Assembly: GCA_009739215.1 (NCBI GenBank)
Contig: VSJF01000001.1
Span: 1,116,001 to 1,180,000, forward strand
DNA length: 64,000 bases
Direction of reading: 5' to 3'
Source of the DNA: Floccularia luteovirens
Taxonomy: Eukaryota > Basidiomycota > Agaricomycetes > Agaricales > Squamanitaceae
Below the pieces are notes generated by a model. The model was not told the DNA's origin. It ran no database searches and saw only the letters and a list, made by a program, of their open reading frames with translations. Below, in pieces: positions 38,560 through 51,098 of this stretch. The stretch's first letter is position 1; each line of letters begins with the position of its first letter. The position numbers were made by a program, and so were the translations under genes.

Positions 38560-41500
38560 TCATCCATCAACATAGAATGAATCATCGCCCTTAATTTCAT
38601 CATCATCCGATAAAACTTCTATATATTTCTTTGTTGCTCCTCTTGCGGCTCGCGCTGGAGGTGCAATTCTGGTTGGTGCTGGTAACTCTTCATAATCCAT
38701 CATGTCGTTGTCGTCATCATCACTGCCATAAGCTGTATTGCGAGCAGGAGCTTTCTTTGGTTTGGGTGGCGATGCGGGCTTCATACTCTTCGAAATCTTG
38801 CGCACCGCTGGCTTCTTCGCCGCTCCAGAAGGTTGCTTCTTGTCAAAGAAATCCGTCACCGCAGCTTGTCCGTTTACTTTCTTTCTGGTTGGTTTAGTAC
38901 TTGCATCCTCGGAATCATCTTCGGAAGTAGGGCTGTATAGCGACTGTTAATGCTCGTACAACAACTGGCAAAAAATAATTACGATTTTCTTTTCAATGTT
39001 GCTTTCGCTTTGCCTTTCGACTTGCTTGGTACAGCAAATCCATCTGAGTCCGAGTCTTTAGCAGCCTTCACTGGTAGCGTCATTGATATATCGCCATCCG
39101 TATCAATATCTACCGCCTTTGCAGCGGTTTTTCGTTTTACAGGAGGTTTAACAACATCTTCAGACTCTGAATCACTTGGTGGACGATTTTTTTTCTTTAC
39201 TGGTGGTATACTGATATCTGAATCTGATTCCAGGAGTTTCTTGTTTGGCTTGGGTGGTGGCGATTTCCTTGTTTGTGGGGCTTCTAACATTTCCACGTCC
39301 GAGTCTAGATCGTCCTTCAGTGCCTTCTTAGGTGCCGCCCGGCGTTTCACCGTCTTCGGTTTGATATCCATACTCTCCTGACCCTCGTTTCCTGTTGTAC
39401 CCTTGTCCTTACGCTTCGTAGGGGCTTTGATAGGCTGGAAATCGTCTTCCGAGTCTGACTTGCGTTTTGAACCAATGGACTTCCTAGTCTTCAAGACTGT
39501 CTGTTTCCGCTTGATGGGTTTTCCTTTCGAGTCGAAGTGCTTTTTCTCTTCATACAATCTACATGTGTCCTATCGGGGAGCGTTGCGTGAGTTTTCCTTC
39601 GAGTCAATTTACAGGATCTACTTACATCCCAGCCAGCAAGAAAAGCATCCAAGTCCGTAGACCAGAGATCGATAGGAGATTTTTCAAGCAGTTGGAGCAA
39701 TTCAGCTTCCTTTTCTTTTGCTTGTTGCCGCAATCTCTCAATCTAAGTAAACGATCAGCACTTTATACTCACTTGATCACCCTCAACGTATACCTTCTCC
39801 TTCGTCAAACTCCATATCGCCATACCAAGGAGATAATCGTAGTCAGCAAGATCCCCAGATTCTTCATCTTCGTCCTCCGCTTCGTCTTCGCCCTCTGCAC
39901 TCGCTCCATCTTTAACCACTTTTTGCTTTGGGAATTTTTGGAACTTGTGCTTTCGAAGATCAACAACAATGTCAGCCTTCTTCCTATTGGCTACCACGAG
40001 TTGCTTGTCGATAATCATCTGCACAAAGCGAGCTTGATTTGACAACCTATCGAACAATGTTTGTAGCTCCTGCGCCAAATGGTCCTTGGAGGGAATGTCA
40101 GATGTATGGATTCTCCATTTTATTTCAGAAATTATAGATGTTACCTTGCGTTTTTGATAATAAGCCAGACGTTTAGGATAAAATTCCTCAAGTATTTCTT
40201 CTGGCGAGTCATATTTTCTGATCTTTCCTTCGAAGTCGAAGCAAATCATGTTGCTGGTATTGATTTTGGAATTCAGCTTGAAGAACTCCGACAGACCTTG
40301 CTGTTCTGCTTTCTCGAGTTGCTTGGCGTCCATAGACACTACGAAATGAACATACAAGTTGTCGTGATACTCTTTGAAGTCCTGTAATAATGTGAAAGCC
40401 ATTAGAAACCTCTACATGATAAGCCAGCAGAGAAATTGCCTTGATAACCCCGCCATCTTTTTCCTTGTCTCCTAAGATCATTTGCTCCAAGTCCTCCTTG
40501 AAATTCTTGGTCCATTTGTGAACAGGAAGCTCCGTGATCTCCACAGTTGTATCGTTAACCTTCCGGACAATACCAAATACATCATATTTATGCTTGCCAA
40601 CTTGTTTAATTTCGCCTTTGAACCCACGCCACCAAGGCGTCATCGGAACTAATTCTTCATTCTTCATCAACCTCTTGATATTTGCAGCAATGTCAACCGG
40701 ATTATAGCAAGGTACATTTGTGCTCCATCCTGGCAAGATGTTATGATATAGTACAATCCTCAATGCCACTTGTGCGTACCTGTTCCAATACCCTCAGCAC
40801 CATTAATCAATATCATCGGCACTATAGGCATGTAATACTCGGGTTCAATGAGCAAATTGTCGTCTTTTTGAGGCGTTAACAGCGCATCATCCGCCGGATT
40901 GAATATTATCCTTGAAATATCTTGTGGGTTCGTGAAAATATACCTTGGGGAGGCGTGGTCCTTTCCACCTGTATCGCGTGTACCGTACTGTCCTCCCGGA
41001 TGTAAAAGATTTAAGTTGTTGCTCCCTACAAACTCTTGCGCAAGGTTCACTATGGTCTGTGCTAAACTAACTTCTCCGTGGTGGTATGCAGCATGTTCAC
41101 TGATATAACCAACAAGTTGTGCGACCTGGAATATTATAAGTACATAGCTCATATTATTAAGCTGAACTGACCTTGATTGGCTTTTTGAGTTTGCGCTTGA
41201 AGCAACCCCAGATGACTTTCCTTTGACCAGGTTTTAATCCATCAGCAACAGATGGAATAGAACGAATATTGTCCGCCATGGAAAACAGTATTAATTCTTT
41301 GTTGATAAACTCGGAATAAGGGATTTCTTCCAAGCGATGATCCAAAAACGTCCCCGGCTGTGCGCACAGTTAGCTTAGATCTAGGATATCAAATAGAAGC
41401 TAGTACTCTGAATTGACGCAGCCATTCCTTCCTTTCGTCCGCTTTCTTCTTGCTGAAGGCCAGCTCGATCAATTCCCTATCACCTTCTTGGGTAGGGGCG

Positions 41501-44068
41501 AACGGTATCATATGCTTTTCCATATGGCTGAAATAATCCCGAGCATCAGCATCACTACTCGTTCCCAGACCCTGCAAAAATCGCGTTGGCACATATCGCA
41601 CAGACCGAAATACAGACACAAACCTTGTAGTACTTGACATCCCACTTATTACTGTCTGGTGTATTTTCTTGCCACGTCTCATATTCCGGGATCGTAAAAA
41701 AATCCCGTTTCTGTTTTCCTTTTGTTACCTGTATATATGGATTAATTTGGATGCATGTTTCCATATAGGAAAAACAATTCACCCTGACAATCGGAGTAAC
41801 AAATTCAACCAGAAATTCGGGCAACTTCAGAAGAGAGGGATAAAAGTGGTCGAGGAAGTTAATCAAGAGACCCTTGATATGTGAACCATCGTAATCCTGA
41901 TGAATCTGTCAGAGAAAGAATATACAACAACGAAGAGTGACTCGCTTGATCGGTCATCAACATTAGTCTACCATAGCGCAGGCTAGTTGTATCGTCGTAA
42001 TCTTTGTTATGTCGTAAACCCATAATCTTCTTGATACTTTGGATTTCCTCATTCTTCATGATCTGATCGTGCTTGGCCTCACGGACGTTCAACAACTTAC
42101 CGCGCAGAGGAAATACTCCAAAATTATCTCGGCCTACAACGGCAAGACCTGCAATTGCTAGCGCTTTGGCTGAGTCTCCTTCAGTCAAGATCAAAGTACA
42201 GTCTTTTCCACGTTTGGTTCCAGCGTTGTTTGCATCCGATAATTTTGTCAGCCCAAGCAACCTGGAATGCGTTAGGCTCTGAATTAGATTATATATACGA
42301 TATTGCTTACCTGCCTCTCTTGGTTCCATCTGTCTTTTTGATATCTTGAGCAGCTTTGAACTGAGCCCAGTTTAGGACGTTTTCGACAATCGAAGATTTT
42401 TGAACTGACAGATATTCAGAACTCTATTCTTGTCAGCAAATGAATTGAAAATATACCTTTCTTCATAAACTCTTCGGAAAGCGTTGGTTTAGTACCAAAC
42501 TTGGAGGATGGTAATGTCAGGGTATCCTTCGTTTGACTGTCGAAGGTCGGATTCTCGATTAAAGCATTAATAAATAGCCACAAATGATTCTTTATCTGGG
42601 TAGGTTTGACTGTAGCAGCTTTGTTCTTTTTGGAGATAGCAGTGACGAGGTTCTTGGAGATTTGGTCGGCGATGTAATTGACATGGGTCCCACCTTTGGT
42701 GGTTGATATAGAATTCGCAAAAGAAACTTGATGGAACGTTCCGTCCGAAACCGCAAATGCAACCTCCCAACGTGGGCCAATCTGTTCGTAGATAATACTT
42801 TGCTTTGGCTGCGCAGCTCCTCCAGAGTTTTCTGTTGCTTCTGCTTTCGCTGACTGAAGGAACAACTCGACGTACTGCTTGAAGTTCTTGATCTTCAGCC
42901 GTTCATCATTCAAGAAAACTTTGACATCTTTGACGGTTCCAGCCATATCATAGACACGTTTATACAACAGTCCAGCTGTATCCTCATCTATAGTCTCCAT
43001 TCCGAAACGTGCAAGATCAGGTTTGAAGGTGATTCTGGTCCATTCCTCGCCTTTGCCATTCTTTGTAATCTTATGTTTGCCGCAAACACTCATATTCTTG
43101 GTCCAGGTTTGCTTGTATTTCTGTTGTGTGTTTTTGTCGGCCGTCTCGACGGTAAATTCGTGGGAATAGATGTTGGCCAACTTTGCTCCAAAACCATTGC
43201 GTCCTCCAGTAAGCTTTTTTTCATCATCATCGTAATTGGACCCAGAAAGGAGATGTCCAAAAATTAGTTCCGGAATATATATCTTTTCTTGAGAGTGAAT
43301 CTCAATGGGTATGCCGCGACCGCTATTGTAGACGGTGATAATAGATTCATCGATATCAATATTGACTTTTAGAGTGTCCATTGATGGATCGTTTATCTGC
43401 AGAAAGAAATGCGTTGCATATCTTTGAGTTCAGCTAGGAATTACAAGACATACCTTATTATCTGCAGCATTCACCAGAATCTCGTCTACGATCTTGAAGA
43501 ACCCAGGAACATATTTGACATCGCGGTACACCATACGTTTGGATTCAGAGTCCCATGTCCACATCATCTGAATAATTGTCTCTACACTTCCAATATAAGA
43601 ATCTGAACGTTTTAAAATATGTTCGACTTGGGATAGCTGCGGTTGATGGTTAACAAGGGGGATTTATCTAGACATGAGTTATCAGGAACCTTGGTATATG
43701 TCTCGGATGCTGTCTTTTTCTTCGTTGGCCCTGCAGTAGGCCTTCCGTTTATTGCAGCGTCGTCATCATCCATTGCACCAAAGCTAACCCTCACGTCCTC
43801 GGCATTATCGTCATGGTCAGCAAGGACTTGCTTCTTCGGGGCGGCTTTAGTTTTCACAGTAGCCTTTGTAGTAGTAGACCTCGCTTTAGTGGTAATTTTC
43901 GCAGGTTTTGACACAGCTTTTTTGGCAGGTGGTTTCTACGTTTCCGGGTAAAAATACAGAAAGAATACAGAAAGAATACAGACTACTCACCTTGACCGAT
44001 ACATCATAGTCGTCGGATTCGGATCCAGAGACGTCGAGATCGAAGTTTTCGCCTTCTGACGAGCTCAT
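38560..44068 (-). CDS. TOP2: DNA topoisomerase II
   Basis: Type IIA enzyme that passes one DNA duplex through another in replication and mitosis. It starts MSSSEGENFDLDVSGSESDD with a Lys-rich linker. The GHKL ATPase domain has DEILVNAADNK, VYNSGRGIPIEIHSQE and LTGGRNGFGAKLANIYS. The TOPRIM region has TLILTEGDSAKALAIAGLAV and LMLMTDQDYDGSHIKGLL; the second Asp triad lies across a probable GC-AG intron. The breakage-reunion domain has the catalytic Tyr in DHASPRYIFTNPQDISR, plus GTRDTGGKD and LINGAEGIGTGWSTN. The C-terminal region is long, charged and low-complexity, with SDSE and KRK clusters and DFFDKKQ, ending DDSFYVDG at 38560. The start at 44068 fits the family. Three MluI boxes lie upstream. 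Confidence 0.96.
41897..41945 (-). other. Probable GC-AG intron in TOP2
   Basis: The donor CAA|GCGAGT and acceptor TCAG|GAT join MTDQ directly to DYDGSHIKG, rebuilding the TOPRIM motif. No GT donor gives this frame. The length is 49 nt, normal for this window. Confidence 0.75.
43950..43982. repeat. Short direct repeat in TOP2 intron 1
   Basis: About three head-to-tail copies of AGAATACAGAA fill much of the first TOP2 intron. Likely a small intronic expansion. Confidence 0.55.
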
Positions 44069-44592
44069 GTTGAGTTGTTTCTAGGTTCTCCAAGCTCTAT
44101 ATGATGGTGCGGCTTAGGTGGTTTGGTATCTAGAATGAAGATTAGAACTGAAGCTGTTGAACTGGTTACAACAATGTTGATGACTCTTTTGTAGCGCGTC
44201 ACGCGTTCTGTGATTAACACATCACGTGCAATGACACTAACGCGTTAGGAACGCGTTTATAGCCTTGTGCTATGTAATAACCATATGTTACAAGTAGATA
44301 CATTAAAAACACTGTACGTACCATCTGTAGTTTTTTAAATACCAAATACCATAAAACGCATGGCTATACCTATGTTCTAATGGTATTTTCAAGGCTATTA
44401 CTAGTAGATCATTTTGTCTGGGTGACTTCTGCCCTTGTTCTGTCCACTCCTATTCGCTGGTCATACATCACATATGATCCTAATAATCACAACCACCGGC
44501 CTCTAGAGAATGTAACTTACACTATATGTACCTGGTAACACCAATTCGACAATGACACCCTTTATAATTCCTTTTTACACTCGAGAAGCCGC
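44069..44592. other. Intergenic region, TOP2 promoter and GCN20 3' side
   Basis: About 525 bp. The part nearest TOP2 holds the MluI boxes and E-box listed separately. The rest, 44280-44592, shows nothing recognisable. Confidence 0.5.
44201..44256. promoter_or_regulatory. Triple MluI cell-cycle box with E-box, TOP2 promoter
   Basis: Three exact ACGCGT sites lie at 44201-44206, 44240-44245 and 44251-44256, about 135-190 bp upstream of the TOP2 start. A CACGTG palindrome lies between them at 44223-44228. ACGCGT is the binding site of MBF, the G1/S factor in yeasts. The sequence shows the sites; cell-cycle control of this gene is an inference. Confidence 0.6.
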
Positions 44593-47500
44593 TCAAGGCT
44601 TCGCTTTGATGTTACTAACGATCAATTTCTGTTGAGGGATGTATAAGTGACGGCCCTAAATTTCTGCGTTGCTCGTACCTTGTAACTTTGTACATCCCCT
44701 CTGAATTTAGGCCACAGTGCAATCACCACATACCCACAGCTACATAAATCAATATCTGTAAGCTATACCGGCCGCTGCAACGCTTACCTCTGACGCAACC
44801 GAAGTGATGAAGCGTTCGTCGTGGGATATGATAATGACACCTCCGTTCCATTTTTGCAATGCGGACATCAACGCATCGAGACCCTATGAAACAATTAAAA
44901 AGTCCTCCTATCCACAGATGACGTTAGAATCATACCTCAATATCAAGATGATTCGTAGGCTATTAAACGGTTTGTTAATCATATCCCCCATTTGAATGGT
45001 TGGACGAACCTCATCCAACAATAATATGTGGGGTTGCTGCAACGATAATAAGGAGAAGGCAACCCGGGACTTTTGACCACCACTCAGTGTTCCGATCAAC
45101 TGTAGGCTAGGGACGTAATCAACACTTCCTCGCAATTCAGATCTAATGAACAAACCCTGTCATGCCACTAATTTGGAAGTTTCCAAGATGGGCTCTGTAG
45201 TCCTGTTCGGTCTTCCCAGGATATCTGGATGCCAGGAACTGAACCGGAGACATTGCTGGGTTGAGTGTATCGACGTGGTGTTGCGCAAAGTAACCGCTAT
45301 ATAATATAAATCATCATAGTCACTATATTCATCCGAACACTCACACTCGCAACCGACCATTTCTATTCACATGTCCTGACATTGGTGTAAGCTCTCCAGT
45401 CAAAATCTTGATTCTATTAATAGATGGATTCAGTAACAAACACCGACGACAGGTACAAGGGCTCACAGAGTCGACTTTCCAGCGCCATTAGCACCTACGA
45501 TAGCAATTCTAGAGTCCAATCCAATATCAAAGTTGACATTTTTCAGTAAGAGCTTGTCTGGGGTGTATCCAAAGGTTACTTCGGACATCTGTAATAGGGG
45601 GGGCGATATCTTCTCTGTTTCAGGGAACCTTGAAACTTGCATTAAAAAATATATTGCAAATATCAACAAAAAATAATACTTGAATTGTTCTGTTTCCTCT
45701 TGTTCCGGAGGTTGTAAATCTGGTAGCTGCAAGATTGTATCAGATGAATTTTTGGCTATGATACCGATAGAAATTTATCTTACCTTCTCTAAAATTTTTA
45801 TTTTCATCTGCGCCTGTGCAGCTTTATACAAATGGTCAGATCAATCCCCAAGTAAATAGCAGCACTGTACACACCGCGATTTGCATTATATCTCCACCGA
45901 TCTATGAAAGCTTGTAGGTGTTTTCGGTACTCCATTTGAGTGTCATACTCCTTGCGCAGATTCCGATCACGTTCCGACTTTGTGGAATAAAACTGCGTGA
46001 AGTTTCTACATAGAATGGTTATCGAATTGCAGTAACCACAGACGTTCATGGACTTACCCCTTATAATAATCGAGGCGGCCGGAATGTTGGTGAACAATGT
46101 CGGTTGCTATAGCGTCCCTAGAGAATTCAATTGAACAGCTATGGGATACAACAGGGCTCTGATCTTACAGGAAGGCTCGGTCGTGTGACCTGATAGAGTA
46201 GGTTAGCCTTGGATATGAGGAGCATTCACAGAAACAACTCTCACACCACAAGAAGGGTTCCAGGCCATGTTTGTAGATAATCTTCGAGCCATGCCAGGGC
46301 ATTAAGATCAACTGGTGATAGAACATCAGTCACCACAATACGATAACAAATCAATTTTACGTACTGTGGTTAGACGGTTCATCAAGTAAAAGCAATGCAG
46401 GCTATTTAGCTTCTCAGAATATTGTGTAACGGAAATAATTATAAATCGTACCTTGACAAAGAGTGCACGTGCAAGAGCAAGGCGCATTCTTAGGAAATGA
46501 GAATCCAAACGGATAAGACATCGATAGAATACCTACCGCCAACCACCACTAAAGGTCTTCGTAGGTCGCGATTGGTCCGCTTCATCGAATCCTAAGCCTA
46601 TGAGAGCCAGTGAGCAGGACTTGAATGATCGATATGAACTCTGCTTACCGGCAAGTAGAGCGGCTGCCCTAGAGGGTCCACTTTCTGCATCCATATCAGA
46701 AAGTCGTGCGTGAACTTCTGATAGCCTAGACGATAACTCTTCTCTTGCATCCTCAAATCGCTTGTCATCTCCTTCAGCTTCCAGAGATGCCAATTTAGCG
46801 TCTAACATAGCCTGTTCTTTTAGAAGATGGTCTCTCCACACATCGGCTTTCAGAACCGAGTCCAGTGCTGTGGTATCGTCGCCAACAGCCTATGCGATGT
46901 AATGAGCAGTCATATTGATTTTTGCCGGTTGACTTACTTCTTGTTCGACAAATAAGATAGTGATATGCGCCGGTATCGGAACCTCTCTCATTGAAATATG
47001 TCGTAGTAAGGTTGATTTACCCACACCTAAAAAGATATGAATTATCTTCATATCTTGCTTAGGCTATAGCTTACCGTTGCGGCCAATCAGCCCATAGCGT
47101 CGACCGTGTGCAAGAGTTAAAGTGGCCCCAGACCTAACGGCAAATCAAAATATGCACTGGTGCCAAGTAGACAACGTATTCAACGCACAATATGCGATTC
47201 GAACCGAAGTTGACGTCAATAGAAGGCAGATGGATGTCTTTGCTCTTATTCTTAGAAGCTGTGCTTGCATCCAATGGATTGATCTGTTTAGAACAGAGAT
47301 AAGGATCTTGATTGCGGTCATAAAACTCTGAAATCGTTACCTTCATAAACATTTCTTCATATGTTTGCTAGTAGCCGTGAGCACGATAGATACACTAAAA
47401 AAAAGAATCTCACTTGTTTCTTGTGAGCATCCAGCAACTTGGATCCTTCATATAGATCCCTTCTCGAACGTTTTTCGATTTTAGCCTAATAGTATATGTA

Positions 47501-47988
47501 AGGACGAACCTCACGCAAGATTTGGACAACACACCTTCAGTTTTGCCTCTTGCTTCTCAAGCTTCTTAACATCTACCCGAGACGCTCTGATTGCTTGATT
47601 GGAGGCAGAAGTTGACACTGGAAATGTTCACGTACTTTCCCTTGTTAATAGATTCAAGGTCTACACCCTCAGAGAAAGCCAATGTGTTGGATATCTGAGA
47701 TTTGCTCATATCCATGACTCTATCCAGTTTTTGGAGTTTCGGTCGCGAGTTGTTTTTAATACGTGCTTGGAGCTGTTCTTCCAGTAGATCTCCCAGCTTC
47801 AACATGAGTTTCTCCAAAACATCATCCTGATCCCCCGCCAGAGACTTCAGCATGTGGTGTGCAACTTGTAACACATCCTCTTCTTCACCGGCATCGTCTA
47901 CAAGATATCCAGAAAGATATTGAACTATGACTTCCTCTGTTCCAGGAAAGCTCGTTCGGATTTCTTCCGCGATATCTTCTGAAGACAT
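44593..47988 (-). CDS. GCN20: Gcn20/ABCF3-type ABC-F ATPase, with an apparent frameshift near the C-terminus
   Basis: ABC-F protein without membrane segments; Gcn20 binds Gcn1 on ribosomes to activate Gcn2 in amino-acid starvation. The N-terminus ([19 protein letters not shown]) and a helical region match the Gcn20/ABCF3 extension. First cassette: [15 protein letters not shown], signature FSGGWR then [31 protein letters not shown]. Second: [61 protein letters not shown]. The penultimate exon reads [10 protein letters not shown] and then hits TAA at 44709-44707. A shift of one base restores FRGDVQSYK, and the next exon reads [11 protein letters not shown] to TGA at 44593. So either a real frameshift removes about 20 residues or the assembly has one extra T. 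Coordinates give the frameshift-corrected extent; about ten introns. Confidence 0.88.
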
Positions 47989-48053
47989 TGCTGGATCGAA
48001 GGTTTAAAATGCGAATGTTAGCAAAATCAAAATGATGATAATTCCTGGCATAG

Positions 48054-48059
48054 CACGTG
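48054..48059. promoter_or_regulatory. CACGTG palindrome upstream of GCN20
   Basis: The palindrome lies 66 bp upstream of the GCN20 start codon. Role is inferred from position. Confidence 0.4.
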
Positions 48060-48290
48060 CCACAAAATGGCGATCAACCAAGCACTGTCAGTGTTACTAA
48101 CTATTCTATTATTCGAGAATTTGGATTTTGAAATGACGGGGATTCATGCACATGGTGACAGTAAGTAATGTTCAAGTTTTTAAAAAAATGTGATATATCA
48201 AGAACGACCGTGCGTATGAAATAAGAAACAGGCATTGCCACAGACAAAGCCCTTAAAAGATGATCGATGTCCACCTAATCATTGCTAAAA

Positions 48291-49619
48291 CTAATCAGAA
48301 CTGCCGAAACGCCCGCCCCTTCGCCCGCCTCGATTTCCGTCACGGAAGCCTTGGAATTGCCTATCATTTTGCTGAAGGGAAATGATTTATGTGATTCTTT
48401 ACAATATGCGTTATCATTAAACTTACGTTATTTCGGTTTTGACCACCAGTTGCTGACGGTGCCGCGCTTGGAGTTGCGCTGTCTGTATTACCTGTTGTAG
48501 AACCTCATAAGTACTTATCCTATCGGTTAATTACTCATCGGCTATCAGATAATTACCTTCTCCAGCCTGATCACCAGCACCTGCAGCGTCAGCCTCACCA
48601 GACGTGAACTGCAGATATTTCAATTGCCGTTAAACATCACACAAACATAGATAAAATGCACTTACGTAGATGCAATCGTCAAGTGACCCGTGTTGAGCGA
48701 TCGGTACAATAGCAGGCTGGTGATTAGACGATGAATTGATGGAGCAACACCTATAAGCGCCAGCTGGGAGACCGTTCGTTACGTCTGCGGTCAGAACACC
48801 ACCATTCGCGGCAGCATTCAAGCCCTTCATTTTATGGTCAATTCTGTTTATACAAACAAGACAATCCTTGTCTTACCTTAAAGAAAGCGAATTTCCGCGG
48901 ATCCGTAGGTGTTGTTTGATCGAGAGAATCCAAAAGTTCGATGACTACGTGGGAATGCCCGAGGATGGTACCATCCTGGCTGAGCTGTTGTGGTGCAGCA
49001 AAGTAATTTTCTTGCGCATTGACAAAGTTGCCTGTCGCTAGGTTGCTGATAGCTATAGTTATGGTGAAAGCCTGGTTTGCGGGGACACTGCCACCATTTT
49101 TTGGATTTGTAAATTTAGCTGAAGGCATTTTATCCACTGATGGAATTACACCGATAGGAGCTGGATTACAAGAGCCAGTAGTAACTTGCTTGCCATTCGT
49201 TATGGGAAGGTTTGGAACGGTAAGACAGAAATTTATGAAGTTATTTGATGATGTCAATGACGGAACCTGGCCTAGCAGAGAGGGTAAACATGCGATAAAA
49301 TAAATACTAATTTGACACCTACCAGCAGCGGGAACGTCTTGTCCGTCATTTGCAAATGCAGGAGCAATAACACGAGGATCCAGCGCTGTCCGCGATGTAG
49401 GTTAGGAATGCTCAAGATTGTAGTCACCAGGTATGACAAACTTAAAGATGTTTGTGGGTCTCCGCCCTCATTTCCTCCGGTATTGTTGCCAGCATCATTA
49501 CCATCGTTATTGTTATTGCCAGTTTGTCTACCCCTCTGGTTATCTTGACGAGATATCAATCCAGCGGAGGCTTGAGTGAGCAGAGGAAGGAAGACAAAAA
49601 GTATTGATAGAAATTTCAT
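48291..49619 (-). CDS. Secreted fungal protein of unknown function with RGG-like tail
   Basis: A signal peptide (MKFLSILFVFLPLLTQASAG) and a dibasic-like site (LISRQ) are followed by an Asn/Gly-rich stretch (GNNNNDGNDAGNNTGGNEGG). The conserved part includes DPQTSL, FINFCLTVPNLPITNGKQ, GSCNPAPIGVIPSVDKMPSA, FTNPKNGGSVPANQAFTITI, then AQENYFAAPQQLSQDG, GHSHVVIELLDSLDQTTPTD and AFFKGLNAAANGGVLTADVT, then LPAGAYRCCSINSSSNHQPA. Such secreted proteins are common in Agaricomycetes and are sometimes mislabelled ribosomal S17 in databases, as I recall; I assign no function. After a Gly/Ala-rich spacer the last exon is QFQGFRDGNRGGRRGGRFGS, ending at 48291. The joins of the last three exons are less certain. 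Confidence 0.75.
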
Positions 49620-50392
49620 TCTGGCAGATGATGAGAAGACAGCTCCACAGAAGCTTAGCAAAGGAAAGTGGAATGTTAAACAAAAAGATAACTGGAATGC
49701 ACAAAAGAGTTAGACACGCTATTGCAAGAGAAATGATTGAGAAACCTCACCAAGACAGAACGAAACCTCAGCGCCGCTGCGGTGTGTTGATACAGGTTCA
49801 AAATGAGTTTGGCCAAGGCAAAGAACAAGACTATGTCTTTTATACCTGAATGGATGCCCGATTTTTGAGGCCCATCAGTAACTACGGAAACAAGGTGATG
49901 ATTTAGTCACTCGACAGCCGGAGGTAATTGTGTTGTAAAGTTCCAGGAAATTTTGTTATGATAATCGCATTCACCCGAGTTGCATAGTATGTTCCAAGGT
50001 GGTACTTCAGCTCATTGTTACAATGCATTATCAGTTGAACATCGGGGATGAGCTAAGGTGCCGCATAGAGAGGAATACAGGGATTGTAGTCGTTTCCATG
50101 TCAGTATTGTTGCACAGTGACCGGCTAGCAAAGTTCGCCTTGGAAGGTACAACCCTGGTGCATGTGAGGGTAAAGCTTTGAATTTGAAAGGTCACGTTCA
50201 CGAGTGACAAATTGATTAGTTCGTCACACATCGCAGCCTTTCAGTTATTTTTATCTGTACTATGAACTTTATACACTATGAGTTATACAAATTAAGCCAA
50301 GTAGATGTTGATCAACGACCCGAGAAACCAGTCCTTTTCTAGTAGGAATAAGCTCACTAGAAGGAGGGTTAAGGAGATTCTACTTGCCTTGT
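49620..50392. other. Intergenic region
   Basis: About 770 bp between a minus-strand start and the next minus-strand stop. Short open frames on both strands have no features. Nothing else is recognised. Confidence 0.5.
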
Positions 50393-51098
50393 TCACCTCG
50401 AAAGTTTTGTCTTTTCCACTGCACACATGAAAGATGCAAGGGTTTCAACTTCTTCTCTTCCACTAACAGACGTCATAGCCTGAAAATGTCGTTCAACGAT
50501 GCCAGCAAGAACATTGTGGAACTCCTCAATATCCGCTAACACAGGTGTCAACCCACGGGTTTCCTCCTCAAGTAGCCTAGAACTACGGCGGCGACCCAGT
50601 TCCCTTGGTTCACGCCTTGGCCTATTGGCAGGCGTCAGAGATGGCGGGCTAGATGCCCGCGAAGGCTGTGGGTTGTTTAGAAAAGCCGGTATTGGAGGGT
50701 CTTGAGCAGACGACGGGGGAGGGTATACAGGTGGTATGATATCGAACTGAGTCAGATATCGGTGTAATGTTGATATTGGCATCTTGTGGAACTCGACCTG
50801 TGCGAGGCATTAGAAGGTAGGTAGGGTAACGCATGGATGCAATTCCCACTAAGGACAGTTTCGGTTCAATGTCAGGAGCATCCCTTTTCGCATGTACATT
50901 GACATTGGTTGAGGTTTCCACTCTCTTTCTTTTCACGCGGGGTTCGCCATCTACCTTGTCTTGTGCTGGTCTCTTTGCTCCTGACGTGCCCGCAGTGGAA
51001 GACGGTGGGCCGAAATAAGAACTGTCATCGTTTAGTTTTTTCCTTGCTTGAGGTCGCGAACGAGAGCCTACAGCTGAAGGCTGTTGTGTGGAAGACAT
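50393..51098 (-). CDS. SAP30-like (Sin3-binding) chromatin protein, tentative
   Basis: Two exons. The first starts MSSTQQPSAVGSRSRPQARK and encodes a Lys/Arg-rich disordered region with a likely nuclear signal, RVKRKRVE. An intron near 50783-50843 joins LSLV to EFHKMPISTLHRYLTQFDII. That segment, with the later HFQAMTSVSGREEVETLASF, resembles the SAP30 Sin3-binding domain pattern (a short helix with TLxRY, then HF...E...F). Between them is a Pro/Ser/Arg-rich linker. SAP30 joins Sin3-HDAC co-repressor complexes. The resemblance is partial, so this is a lead rather than an assignment. It is divergent from chorismate synthase, with 287 bp between start codons. Confidence 0.6.
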
